This document shows, piece after piece, positions 25,595-34,137 of a DNA stretch of 64,000 bases (the first letter of the stretch is position 1; each line of letters opens with the position of its first letter). The DNA comes from Frondihabitans sp. PAMC 28766 (GTDB lineage: Bacteria; Actinomycetota; Actinomycetes; Actinomycetales; Microbacteriaceae). Made by a program: the position numbers and the translations under genes. The notes beneath the pieces are model-generated. The model saw only the letters and a list, made by a program, of their open reading frames with translations. It was not told where the DNA came from and did not search any database. The DNA is taken from NCBI RefSeq assembly GCF_001577365.1, contig NZ_CP014513.1:372001-436000 (forward strand). The letters are read 5' to 3'.

Positions 25595-27988
25595 CTAGCG
25601 GTTCGCGTCGGCCAGCTGGTCGATCAGCGCGTCGCCGGGGCGGACGTCGACCATGTCGGCCGAGATCTCGGCGCGCTCGAGCAGCTCTTCCATGCGGCGG
25701 CGGCGGTTGCGCGTGATCAGGGTGACCACGGTGCCCTCCTTGCCGGCGCGGCCAGTGCGGCCCGAGCGGTGCATGTACGTCTTGTACTCGTCGGGGGCGT
25801 CGGCCTGGATGACCAGCTCGATGTCGTCGACGTGGATGCCGCGGGCGGCGACGTCGGTGGCGACGAGCACGTTGACGCGGCCCGACGTGAGCAGCTCGAG
25901 GTTGCGCGTGCGGCGCGCCTGGTTGAGGTCTCCATGGAGGCTCGTCGTCGCGATGCCGGCGTCTTCGAGTTGGTCGGCGAGCTGCTCGGCGAACGCGCGG
26001 GTGCGGGCGAAGACGAGCGTCTTGCCGCGGCCCTGCGAGAGCTGCTCGATGACGGCCGTCTTGTCGCGCTGCTCGATGAGCAGCACGCGGTGGTCGATCG
26101 TCGACGACGCCTGGTCTTCGCCGGCGACTTCGTGGACGGCAGGATCGACGAGGAACTCATCGACCAGCTTCGCCACACCCTTGTCGAGGGTGGCGCTGAA
26201 GAGCAGCTTCTGTGCGCGGGCACCGTGCGGCGTGACGTCGGCGGTCTCACGGATGATGCGCTGCACCGGCTCGAGGAAGCCGAGGTCGCACATGTGGTCG
26301 GCCTCGTCGAGCACCGTCACGGTGACGTGGCTGAGGTCGAGACGACCCTGCTCGATGAGGTCTTCGATGCGGCCGGGCGTGCCGATCACGATGTCGACGC
26401 CGCGCTGGAGGGCGTGCACCTGACGCTGCTGCGGCACTCCGCCGTAGATCTGCGTGGTGAAGAGGCCGACCGAACGCGCGATGGGCTGCACGGTACGGTC
26501 GATCTGCATCGCGAGCTCACGGGTGGGGGCCAGGATCAGCGCGCGGGGCTTGCGACCCGGCTTGCGGTCTTTCGCGCCACCGTGCTCGAGGAGCTTCTCG
26601 GCGAGGGGCGCACCGAAGGCGATGGTCTTGCCCGAGCCGGTGCGGCCGCGCCCGAGGACGTCTTTGCCCGCGATCACGTCGGGGATGGTCGCCGCCTGGA
26701 TCGGGAAGGGCGCGGGGGCGCCCATCGTGATCAGCTGGCGGGTGATGTTGTCGCCGAGACCCAGGTCGCCCCACGTCTTGCCCGCGACCTCGCCGGCCGT
26801 GACGACCTCGGCCTGCAGCTTCTCGAGCTTGACGTCGTCTTCGGGGCTGTAGTGGGGAGCGTTGTCGCGCTTCGGGTAGAAGTCGCTGCCGCGCTCGGCG
26901 CGGTCGTCGCCGTAGCTGCGGTCGTTGCCGCGGGGGCGGTCGGAGCTGCGGTCGCTGCGGTCGCTTCCGTAGGAGCCGTTGCCGCCGTACGAGCGGGTCG
27001 GGCGGTTGCCGCGATCGTCGCGGTCGAACTCGCGCGGGGCGCCAGACCGCTCCGGGCGGTCGTTACGGGCGGGGCGGCCAGCGCCGGAACGGCCATCCGA
27101 GTCAGCGCGGTCGAACGAGCGCGGGGCGCGGTCGTCGCGCGACGGACGCGACGGACGGTCGTCACGGTTGAAGCTGCGCGGGGCGCGGTCGTCACGAGCC
27201 GAGCGGTCATCGCGGTCGTACGAGCGGGGCGCTCGGTCGTCGCGCGCGGGGCGCGCGGAGCGATCGTCACGGTCGAAGCTGCGTGGGGCGCGGTCGTCGC
27301 GCGACGGGCGGCCGGAGCCGTAGTCGTCGCGGCGCTTGAATGGCGCGCGATCCTCGCGGCCCGGGCGGCCACCCTCGGGGCGGTCGTACGAGCGGGCGGG
27401 GCGGTCGTTCGAGCGGGCCGGGCGGTCGTTCGAGCGGGCCGGGCGGTCGTTACGGTCGTACGAGCGCAAGCCGCGGTCGTCGGAGCGACCGCCGCGGTCG
27501 TCACGCGCCGGGCGTCCGCCGCCGAAACGGTCGTCACGCGAGGGGCGGCTGTCGCGAGCCGGACGCTCGTCGCGGGCCGGACGACCAGCGCTGAAGCGGT
27601 CGCCGCCGGCGGGACGCTCGTCGCGGTTGTACCCGCCACGCGAGGGGCGCTCGTCGTTGTAGCCGCCGCGCGAGGGGCGCTCGAACGAGTCGCGGCCGCG
27701 AGCGCCGTTGCGGGCGTCGCGGTCTTCACGGGCGCCTCCGAAGCGGGGGTTGGAGCCGCCGGCCTTGCGCGGCTCCCAGTTGGGGCGACCCGACGCGTTG
27801 TCGGCCGAGCGTCCGCCACGGGGGGCGTCGCCGCGCGAAGCGCCGCGGGCGGCACGCTCGGGGGCGTCCCAACGCTTCTTGGCGGGGCCGCCTTCGGGCT
27901 CGGGCTTGTAGCCGCGATGCTTGGGGCTCTTCGAGCTGGGGCGGACCTTGGCGGGGCGCGCCGAAGCATTCTTGTCGAAAGGAGACAT
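25595..27988 (-). CDS. DEAD-box RNA helicase with long disordered Arg/Asp-rich N-terminus
   Basis: A 797-residue protein. Residues ~1-375 are low-complexity, dominated by repeats such as RSYDRDDRPAR and DDRAPRSFDRDD. The helicase core follows: Q-motif FPIQAATIP, GRTGSGKT (~446), APTRELAMQ, VLDEADHMCDLGF (~559), SAT, and HRSGRTGRAG near the C-terminus. Bacterial DEAD-box proteins usually have such tails at the C-terminus. Probable roles are RNA unwinding, ribosome assembly and cold adaptation, with phase-separation potential (inference). ATG 27988 is chosen over the upstream frame for AGGAAG 5 nt before it. The core ends about 20 residues before the C-terminus. Confidence 0.93.
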   Translation of the reverse strand: MSPFDKNASARPAKVRPSSKSPKHRGYKPEPEGGPAKKRWDAPERAARGASRGDAPRGGRSADNASGRPNWEPRKAGGSNPRFGGAREDRDARNGARGRDSFERPSRGGYNDERPSRGGYNRDERPAGGDRFSAGRPARDERPARDSRPSRDDRFGGGRPARDDRGGRSDDRGLRSYDRNDRPARSNDRPARSNDRPARSYDRPEGGRPGREDRAPFKRRDDYGSGRPSRDDRAPRSFDRDDRSARPARDDRAPRSYDRDDRSARDDRAPRSFNRDDRPSRPSRDDRAPRSFDRADSDGRSGAGRPARNDRPERSGAPREFDRDDRGNRPTRSYGGNGSYGSDRSDRSSDRPRGNDRSYGDDRAERGSDFYPKRDNAPHYSPEDDVKLEKLQAEVVTAGEVAGKTWGDLGLGDNITRQLITMGAPAPFPIQAATIPDVIAGKDVLGRGRTGSGKTIAFGAPLAEKLLEHGGAKDRKPGRKPRALILAPTRELAMQIDRTVQPIARSVGLFTTQIYGGVPQQRQVHALQRGVDIVIGTPGRIEDLIEQGRLDLSHVTVTVLDEADHMCDLGFLEPVQRIIRETADVTPHGARAQKLLFSATLDKGVAKLVDEFLVDPAVHEVAGEDQASSTIDHRVLLIEQRDKTAVIEQLSQGRGKTLVFARTRAFAEQLADQLEDAGIATTSLHGDLNQARRTRNLELLTSGRVNVLVATDVAARGIHVDDIELVIQADAPDEYKTYMHRSGRTGRAGKEGTVVTLITRNRRRRMEELLERAEISADMVDVRPGDALIDQLADANR
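26880..27670 (-). repeat. coding repeat tract of the helicase N-terminus
   Basis: About 790 bp of imperfect repeats of 15-36 bp encode alternating RSYDR, RSFDR, DDRPAR and DDRAPR units. Three nearly identical units around 27390-27460 encode RPARSND. The reading frame is maintained throughout; the tract is likely to vary in length between strains. Confidence 0.8.
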
Positions 27989-28209
27989 GGTTCTTCCTGG
28001 GTTTCTCTGGATGACGCGAAGATTCACCCCGGGCAGCCTTTGGCCAGGGACCGTTCACATACGTGATTGCATCGCAGCAGATCGCTTGCGATTCCGGCCC
28101 CGGAGACTGACAAAACCCATCCGCTAACAGTCGCGGTGTCTCGAGCCGACCCACCTACGCTACCCGACGCCTGCCATTTTCGTAACCCCGAGGCATCCTG
28201 CGCCCGCCT

Positions 28210-28302
28210 CTCCTCCCAATTTCGAGGAGAAATTGCTCGCGACGACGACGAAGTGCGGCGGCGGCGGCCACGCCGCGACTATCTCCTCGCAATTGGGAGG
28301 AG
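28210..28302. repeat. 93-bp inverted repeat with 21-bp arms
   Basis: Arm 28210-28230 (ends CAATTTCGAGGAGA) pairs with 28282-28302 (starts TCTCCTCGCAATTG) at 20 of 21 positions, with a 51-nt GC-rich spacer. It is 57 bp beyond the RND stop codon in the direction of transcription. Confidence 0.85.
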
Positions 28303-28337
28303 GAGGAGGAGGAGGAGGAGGAGGAGGAGGAGGAGGA
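28296..28337. repeat. (GGA)14 trinucleotide microsatellite
   Basis: Fourteen perfect GGA units (TCC on the RND sense strand), overlapping the right arm of the inverted repeat and ending 21 bp before the RND stop. Non-coding; length polymorphism is likely. Confidence 0.95.
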
Positions 28338-28358
28338 GCGGCGGAGGCGCAGGCAGGA

Positions 28359-31300
28359 CTACGACCGCTCAGGCAGCACGGGCGCGCGACGCGCAGCCCG
28401 CCGCTCGAGCCACTCGTAGATGCCCGAGTAGAGCACCGGCAGCACGATGAGCGTCAGGATCGTCGAGGTCACGAGCCCGCCGATCACGACGATCGCCAGC
28501 GGCTGCGAGATGAAGCTCGAGTGACCCGTCAGCCCGACGGCGAGCGGCACGAGCGCGAGGATCGTGGCGAGGGCCGTCATCAGGATCGGCCGGAGACGCC
28601 GGGACGTCCCCTCGATCAGCGCCTCTCTGACAGGCAGACCTCTGCGCCGATATTGGTTGACGAGGTCGACGAGCACGATGGCGTTCGTCACCACGATGCC
28701 GACCAGCATCAGCACGCCGATCAGCGACGGCACGCCGAGGGGGATCCTGACGATCACCTGCAGCAGGATCGCGCCCGAGAAAGCGAACGGGATCGACACG
28801 AGCAGCAGCACCGGCTGCAGCAGGCTCTTGAATGCGGCCACCATGACGATGTAGACGACCAGGATCGCGACGATCAGAGCGATCGTCAGGTCTTTGAACG
28901 CCGACGACTGCTGCGAGGTGACACCGCCGACGACGGCATCGGCGCCCTTCGGCAGGTTGACGCCCGCGAGCGCGGACGACACCTGCGAGTTCGCGGCCGA
29001 CAGGTTGTCGGAGGCCGGCGTGATCGTGATGGTGGCACTGCGGACGGCGTTCTCGGTGGTGATGGTCGCGGGGCCGTCGGTCTGCGTGACCGTGGCGAGG
29101 TCGCTCAGCGGCACGATGCCCTTCGACGTCGGCACGCTCAGCTTCTGCAGCGCGGAGACGGTCGTGGGCGGGTTCGTGGGTGTCGTGAAGATATCGACGG
29201 TCGAGCCGTTGATCTCGAGTGAGCCGACGTCGAGCGGCTGCACGGCCTGCGAGACCAGGCCACCGACCTCCAGTTCGGTGAGGCCGTACGACGCGGCCTT
29301 CGTGCGATCGACCGTGATACCGATCAGGGGCTGCGCGGCCGAGAGGTTGCTCGTCACGCCTGCGGCCGACTTGACCTTCTTCATCGCGTCGTAGACCCGG
29401 TCCGCTGCGGTCTGCAGCGTGGCCGCATCGTTCGAGGTGACGTCGACCTCGATGTCGTTGCTCGACCCGAAGCCGCTCGAGGGCTCGACGGTGATGTCGC
29501 CCGCGCCGGTCAGGGCGCCGAGGCGGGAGCGGATCGTGGCGGTCAGGGCGTCCTGGTCGGCGTTCTCGTCGGTGGTGATCTGGTAGGTGACCGTCGAGCC
29601 GTCGCTGCCGCCGAAGAACGAGGCGAGCGAGTTGCCGCTCGAGCCGATGGTGAGCTGCACGGTGTCGATCTGCTTGATGCCCTGCAGGGCGTTCTCGACC
29701 TTCTGCGCGGCGGCCGACTGGGACGCGAGGCTCGTACCGGACGGCAGCGCCTGCGAGACGGAGAGGGTGTTCTGGCCGCTCGAGCCGAGGAAGTTCGTGG
29801 TGAGCAGCAGTGCCGACACCCCCGACCCGGCGAGCACGACGGCCGCGAGCATGACGGTCAGCAGCCTGAAGCGCAAGGTCCAGTTCAGGATCGGAAGGTA
29901 CCCGCGCCGCAGACCATCGAGCCGCGTCTGATGCCCGCTCTTCACGTAGTCGACGGCGGCGTGCGGCATCTCGACGTCGGCGCCGAGACCTGCACCGCGA
30001 CCCGCGCCCACCCCCGTACTGGCACCCGCGCGGGCGGCCGAGTCAGAAGTCGTCGGCGGCGCATCGATCGGCTCCGGCGAGTGCCGGTGCCCCTTCGCCG
30101 GCCGCATGAACCAGTACGACAGCACCGGCACGATGGTCAGCGCCACGAACAGCGATCCGAGCAGCGCGATCACGACGGTGAGCGCGAAGGGCCGGAAGAG
30201 CTCGCCGACCTCGCTCTGCACGAACGCCAGCGGCAAGAAGACGACCACCGTGGTGATCGTCGACGCGGTCACGGCGCCGGCCACCTCACGCACGGCCGAG
30301 GCGATCGCGTGCGCCCGGTCGACGCCGGGAGTCAGATGTCTCTTGATGTTCTCGGTGACGACGATCGAGTCGTCGACCACCCGCCCGATCGCGATCGTGA
30401 GCGCGCCGAGGGTCAGGATGTTGATCGTGTAGCCGGTCGCGAGCAGCCCGATGAAGGTGATCAGCACGCTGGTCGGAATGCTGATCGCAGTCACGATCGT
30501 CGACCGGATCGAGAACAGGAAGAGGAAGATCACGAACACTGCGAAGATCAGACCGAGCCCGCCCTCGGTCGCCAGCGACGTGATCGACTGCTGGATGAAC
30601 GGCGCCTGGTCGAAGACGACCGTCATCGTCACGTGATCGTTCAGGTTGGTGAGCAGAGACGGGATGTCGTCACGGATCGTCTTGGAGACGTCGACCGTGT
30701 TGGCATCCTGCGACTTGGTGACGGCGATGGTCAGAGCGTCTTTGCCGTTGACACGCGAGATCGAGGTGATCGGCGCACTGGTCAGCGCCACTTTCGAGAC
30801 GTCGGCGATGGTGGTCGGCGCCGCCTGGCCGGTCAGCGGCGACTTCGCGCCCACGAGCGGAAGTGCAGAGACCTGCGCGACGCTCGTGAGCCGTGACCCG
30901 GCCTGGATCGACAGGGTCTTGCCGTTCTGAGTGATCTGGCCGCCGGGCACGAGGGTGCCGTTGTCGTCGAGGGCGTCTTTGATGGCGCTGGAGGTCAGAC
31001 CGACGGCCGCGAGCTTCGACTGGTTCGGCTGGATCGTGACCCGCTGGCCGGCGTCGCCGTAGACGGTGGCCTGGTTGACGCCGTCGAGCTTCTGGAGCGC
31101 CGGCACGGTGATGTTGTTGAGGTCGTCGACGAGCTTCTGCTTGTCGGCCGGGCCGCCGGTCACCGCGAGCTGGATGACGGGCAGGTCGGAGAGGTCGCCC
31201 GAGACCACCTGCGTCTGCACCGAGTCGGGCAGGGTGACGGTGTCGATCGCCTGCTGGATCTTCTCTTCGGCCTGGGGGATGTCGGTGCCGTAGTCGAACG

Positions 31301-31583
31301 ACGCCTGGATCGAGGACGACGACGTCTGCGAGGTCGCCGTCGTGGACTGCAGCCCCGGGATGATCTGAATCGCCTTCTCGATCGGCGACGAGACGGAGTC
31401 GTTGACGACCTGCGGCGACGCCCCCGGGTAGGTTGCGACGATGGCGACCTGGGGCAGCGTGATGTCCGGGATGAGCTCCTGCTTGAGCGCCGTCAGCGCG
31501 TAGCCGCCGAAGATCGCTACGACGATCGTGATCAGAGCGATGAGAGCTCGGTTGCGAAGGCTGAAGACCGAGAGGAGATGCAC
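28359..31583 (-). CDS. RND superfamily efflux permease (HAE1/AcrB-like)
   Basis: A 1074-residue, 12-TM inner-membrane proton antiporter: N-terminal FSLRNRALIALITIVVAIFGGYALTAL, porter segments AIVATYPGASPQVV and PIEKAIQIIPG, the TM4 proton-relay GRVVDDSIVVTENI, and a duplicated second half with LVGIVVTNAIVLVD. The length and two-fold symmetry fit AcrB rather than the smaller MmpL type. No adaptor or outer-membrane partner is nearby, as expected in a monoderm. Start GTG 31583 with GGAG 6 nt upstream; the upstream frame extension has no support. An inserted polar Gly/Ala-rich stretch (~residues 500-525) lies between the halves. Confidence 0.9.
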   Translation of the reverse strand: MHLLSVFSLRNRALIALITIVVAIFGGYALTALKQELIPDITLPQVAIVATYPGASPQVVNDSVSSPIEKAIQIIPGLQSTTATSQTSSSSIQASFDYGTDIPQAEEKIQQAIDTVTLPDSVQTQVVSGDLSDLPVIQLAVTGGPADKQKLVDDLNNITVPALQKLDGVNQATVYGDAGQRVTIQPNQSKLAAVGLTSSAIKDALDDNGTLVPGGQITQNGKTLSIQAGSRLTSVAQVSALPLVGAKSPLTGQAAPTTIADVSKVALTSAPITSISRVNGKDALTIAVTKSQDANTVDVSKTIRDDIPSLLTNLNDHVTMTVVFDQAPFIQQSITSLATEGGLGLIFAVFVIFLFLFSIRSTIVTAISIPTSVLITFIGLLATGYTINILTLGALTIAIGRVVDDSIVVTENIKRHLTPGVDRAHAIASAVREVAGAVTASTITTVVVFLPLAFVQSEVGELFRPFALTVVIALLGSLFVALTIVPVLSYWFMRPAKGHRHSPEPIDAPPTTSDSAARAGASTGVGAGRGAGLGADVEMPHAAVDYVKSGHQTRLDGLRRGYLPILNWTLRFRLLTVMLAAVVLAGSGVSALLLTTNFLGSSGQNTLSVSQALPSGTSLASQSAAAQKVENALQGIKQIDTVQLTIGSSGNSLASFFGGSDGSTVTYQITTDENADQDALTATIRSRLGALTGAGDITVEPSSGFGSSNDIEVDVTSNDAATLQTAADRVYDAMKKVKSAAGVTSNLSAAQPLIGITVDRTKAASYGLTELEVGGLVSQAVQPLDVGSLEINGSTVDIFTTPTNPPTTVSALQKLSVPTSKGIVPLSDLATVTQTDGPATITTENAVRSATITITPASDNLSAANSQVSSALAGVNLPKGADAVVGGVTSQQSSAFKDLTIALIVAILVVYIVMVAAFKSLLQPVLLLVSIPFAFSGAILLQVIVRIPLGVPSLIGVLMLVGIVVTNAIVLVDLVNQYRRRGLPVREALIEGTSRRLRPILMTALATILALVPLAVGLTGHSSFISQPLAIVVIGGLVTSTILTLIVLPVLYSGIYEWLERRAARRAPVLPERS

Positions 31584-31701
31584 TGGCGCTCCGGTGTCGA
31601 GAAGGAGGGGGCGGGGACTGCTCTTATGGAACACCCAGCCTGCTGAGGGCTCGCTGATCCAGGCCCCGAGAAGTGGGGGAATACAGCGGAGGGCAGCGAT
31701 G

Positions 31702-31729
31702 TTGACACGTCCTCGGCAGGGCGTAGGCT
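31702..31729 (+). promoter_or_regulatory. promoter of the KimA-like transporter (leaderless)
   Basis: -35 TTGACA (31702-31707), 16-nt spacer, -10 TAGGCT (31724-31729). The GTG start is at 31738, 9 nt beyond the -10, so the transcript has virtually no leader and no ribosome site. Confidence 0.75.
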
Positions 31730-31737
31730 CGTCCGTC

Positions 31738-33957
31738 GTGACTAACGACGTACGGTCTCCGAAACGGTGGCTGATCGGCGAGCCGCTGTCCTCCGAGAAA
31801 CTCGACCACCAGCTGCTGCCCAAGCACCTGGCCCTCCCCATCTTCGCGAGCGACCCACTCAGCTCTGTGGCGTACGCCCCGCAGGAGATGCTGATGATCC
31901 TGCTGATCGGCGGGCTCGGCTTCCTGACGCTCGCTCCGTGGATCGCTCTGGCGGTCGTCGTCCTGCTGATCGTCGTCGTGCTGTCGTACCGTCAGCTCGT
32001 CAAGGCCTACCCGTCGGGCGGCGGCGACTACGAGGTGGCCCGCAAGAACCTCGGCGAGAAGGCCGGCCTCGTCGTGGCGTCGGCTCTGCTCGTCGACTAC
32101 ATCATGACCGTCGCCGTCTCGATCGCCTCGGGCGTCGACAACATCATCTCGGCGGTGCCGGATCTCGCCGACTTCCGGGTCGAGATGGCCATCTTCTTCG
32201 TCATCATCCTGGCGGCCGTCAACCTCCGCGGTGTGCGCGAGTCGGGCAAGGCGTTCGCCGTGCCGACCTACCTCTTCATCACGAGCGTCTTCGTCATGGT
32301 CGTCACCGCGCTCGTGCGCACCGCTCTCGGCCACCCGCCCGTGGCCGAGAGCGCGCAGTTCACGGTGCAGGGCGAGAACATCGCCCACGCCGCCTTCGTG
32401 CTCCTCCTGCTGCGCGCCTTCGCCAGTGGCTGCTCGGCACTGACCGGCGTCGAGGCGATCGCGAACGGCGTGCCCGCGTTCCGATTCCCCAAGGTCAAGA
32501 ACGCGCAGAAGACCCTGGCCCTCATGGGCGGCATCGCGATCGTTCTGTTCTCCGGCCTCGTCGCCGTCTCGCTGATCGCGAAGGTGCACTACGCCGAGTC
32601 GTCGTGCGACCTGCAGGGCCTCAAGAACTGCGCCGCGGCTGTGCAGCCCAGTCTCATCTCGCAGGTGGCGACGGCCGTCTTCGGGGCGAACAGCATCCCC
32701 TTCTTCATCATCCAGGCCGTCACCGCGGCCGTCCTGCTGCTGGCCGCCAACACGGCGTTCAACGGATTTCCCCTCCTCGGCTCGATCCTCGCCCGAGACA
32801 CGTACGCCCCCAAGGCACTCAACAGCCGCGGCGACCGCCTGATCTACTCGAACGGCGTGATCGTGCTCGGTGTCATCGCCGGCGTGATCCTGCTGATCTT
32901 CCGCGCCAACGTCACCCAGCTGATCCAGCTCTACATCATCGGCGTCTTCGTCTCGTTCACGCTCGGCCAGACCGGCATGGTGCGGCACTGGATCCGCCTG
33001 CTGCGCGACCCCGAGACGACCGGCCGCACTCAGATCAAGCGGTCGCTCTGCATCAACCTGGTCGGCGCGATCATGACGGCGACCGTGCTGATCGTCGTGA
33101 CGATCACCAAGTTCACGCACGGCGCCTGGATCGTCTACGTGGTAATGCCGATCCTGTTCTTCCTCATGCTCGGCGTGAACCGCTACTACCGCGACGTCGA
33201 CGTCGAGGTGGAGGTCGACGACACCACGACGTTCGGCGCCTCGGGCGACCACGCGATCGTGCTCGTCGGCAAGATGCAGAAGCCGGTGCTGAAGGCGATC
33301 GACTACGCCATCGCGGCCCGTCATGACACCCTCGAGGCGATCCACGTGTCGGTCGAGCAGGAGCCGACGGAGAGGCTGCAAGAGCAGTGGGACGCCATGA
33401 ACATCGACGTCCCGCTCATCATCATCCCGTCGCCCTACCGCGACGTCGCCGTGCCGGTGATCAAGTACATCAAGGCGCACCGCGAGGAGTTCGGCGCCGA
33501 AGTCGTCACCGTCTACACGCCGATCTACATCGTCGGCCACTGGTGGGAGGCGCTGCTGCACAACCACCGCTCGCGCCGCATCCGTCAGAAGCTCATGCTC
33601 GCGCACGGCGTCACCGTGGCGCTCGTGCCGTGGCTGCTCGACTCGTCGGAGGTGCTCTACGGGCGCCGCTCGCGCGTCTTCCCCGGCCAGGACCGCTCGG
33701 GTGAGCCGCGCCGCCCCGTGAAGCCCGTGGCCCGCGGCCCGCACGCCGACGCCGAGGCCGCCCGCAAGGTGCAGGCCGAGAACGAGGCGATCGCTGCCGC
33801 TGCCGCCGCCCGCGAGCCTGCTCTTGCCGGCGCCGGCGCCGGAGCCGGCAAGCAGGGCTCGTCCGCCACATCGAAGCAGCGCCGCAAGGCCGCCGCCGCC
33901 CGCTCGACGGCGCGCAACAGCGCCTCCGCCCCGTCGAAGAAGCGCGACCCCGAGTAG
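31738..33957 (+). CDS. KimA-like APC superfamily potassium transporter
   Basis: A 739-residue protein. Residues ~1-490 form 12 TM segments; IGEPLSSEKLDHQLLPKHLALPIFASDPLSSVAY, SYRQLVKAYPSGGGDYEVARKNLGEK and LLVDYIMTVAVS closely follow Bacillus KimA, a proton-driven potassium importer. Residues ~500-630 form a cytosolic universal-stress-like domain (HAIVLVGKMQKPVLKAIDYAIAARHD...). The last ~85 residues are an Ala/Lys/Arg-rich tail not typical of KimA. In Firmicutes KimA is c-di-AMP regulated at RNA and protein level; here no leader is available for a riboswitch. The start GTG follows from the promoter. Confidence 0.85.
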   Translation: MTNDVRSPKRWLIGEPLSSEKLDHQLLPKHLALPIFASDPLSSVAYAPQEMLMILLIGGLGFLTLAPWIALAVVVLLIVVVLSYRQLVKAYPSGGGDYEVARKNLGEKAGLVVASALLVDYIMTVAVSIASGVDNIISAVPDLADFRVEMAIFFVIILAAVNLRGVRESGKAFAVPTYLFITSVFVMVVTALVRTALGHPPVAESAQFTVQGENIAHAAFVLLLLRAFASGCSALTGVEAIANGVPAFRFPKVKNAQKTLALMGGIAIVLFSGLVAVSLIAKVHYAESSCDLQGLKNCAAAVQPSLISQVATAVFGANSIPFFIIQAVTAAVLLLAANTAFNGFPLLGSILARDTYAPKALNSRGDRLIYSNGVIVLGVIAGVILLIFRANVTQLIQLYIIGVFVSFTLGQTGMVRHWIRLLRDPETTGRTQIKRSLCINLVGAIMTATVLIVVTITKFTHGAWIVYVVMPILFFLMLGVNRYYRDVDVEVEVDDTTTFGASGDHAIVLVGKMQKPVLKAIDYAIAARHDTLEAIHVSVEQEPTERLQEQWDAMNIDVPLIIIPSPYRDVAVPVIKYIKAHREEFGAEVVTVYTPIYIVGHWWEALLHNHRSRRIRQKLMLAHGVTVALVPWLLDSSEVLYGRRSRVFPGQDRSGEPRRPVKPVARGPHADAEAARKVQAENEAIAAAAAAREPALAGAGAGAGKQGSSATSKQRRKAAAARSTARNSASAPSKKRDPE

Positions 33958-33970
33958 CCCTTCCCCCGGC

Positions 33971-34042
33971 CGTTTTACCTATAGGTGCGGCCCTCGCGTC
34001 AGGAAACTTCTGTGCGGAAGCGACGCACCTATAGGTAGAACG
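33971..34042. repeat. 72-bp hairpin element, copy 1
   Basis: Terminal arms CGTTTTACCTATAGGTGCG and CGCACCTATAGGTAGAACG pair with one mismatch. Each arm contains the palindrome ACCTATAGGT, and the interior has CTTC-TGTGCG-GAAG. It sits between convergent genes (KimA-like and LacI) and is 71/72 identical to copy 2. Confidence 0.95.
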
Positions 34043-34057
34043 TTGCCCTCCCGCGGC

Positions 34058-34129
34058 CGTTTTACCTATAGGTGCGGCCCTCGCGTCAGGAAACTTCTGT
34101 GCGGAAGCGACGCACCTATAGGTAAAACG
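34058..34129. repeat. 72-bp hairpin element, copy 2
   Basis: Same orientation as copy 1, separated by 15 bp (period 87). Its 19-bp terminal arms are a perfect inverted repeat. It ends 8 bp before the LacI stop codon, so it is probably a bidirectional terminator as well as a repeat element. Confidence 0.95.
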
Positions 34130-34137
34130 GGAGGGGG

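Larger units (their letters stand above)
27989..28358. other. 370-bp intergenic region with palindrome and microsatellite
   Basis: It lies between the RND stop and the helicase start (both minus strand). It holds the 21-bp-arm inverted repeat and the (GGA)14 tract next to the RND stop, then about 190 bp of leader for the helicase with no ORF. On the minus strand TTTTGTCA at about 28117-28110 is a possible -35 element, without a convincing -10. Confidence 0.6.

Noticed and set aside
31584-31737. Possible c-di-AMP (ydaO) riboswitch before the KimA-like gene
   Set aside because: The promoter places the start at or next to the GTG and no ydaO core sequence is visible.
33971-34129. Short ORF-like reading across the tandem hairpin elements
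   Set aside because: The translation merely repeats the 87-bp period and has no start signal; the elements are non-coding.
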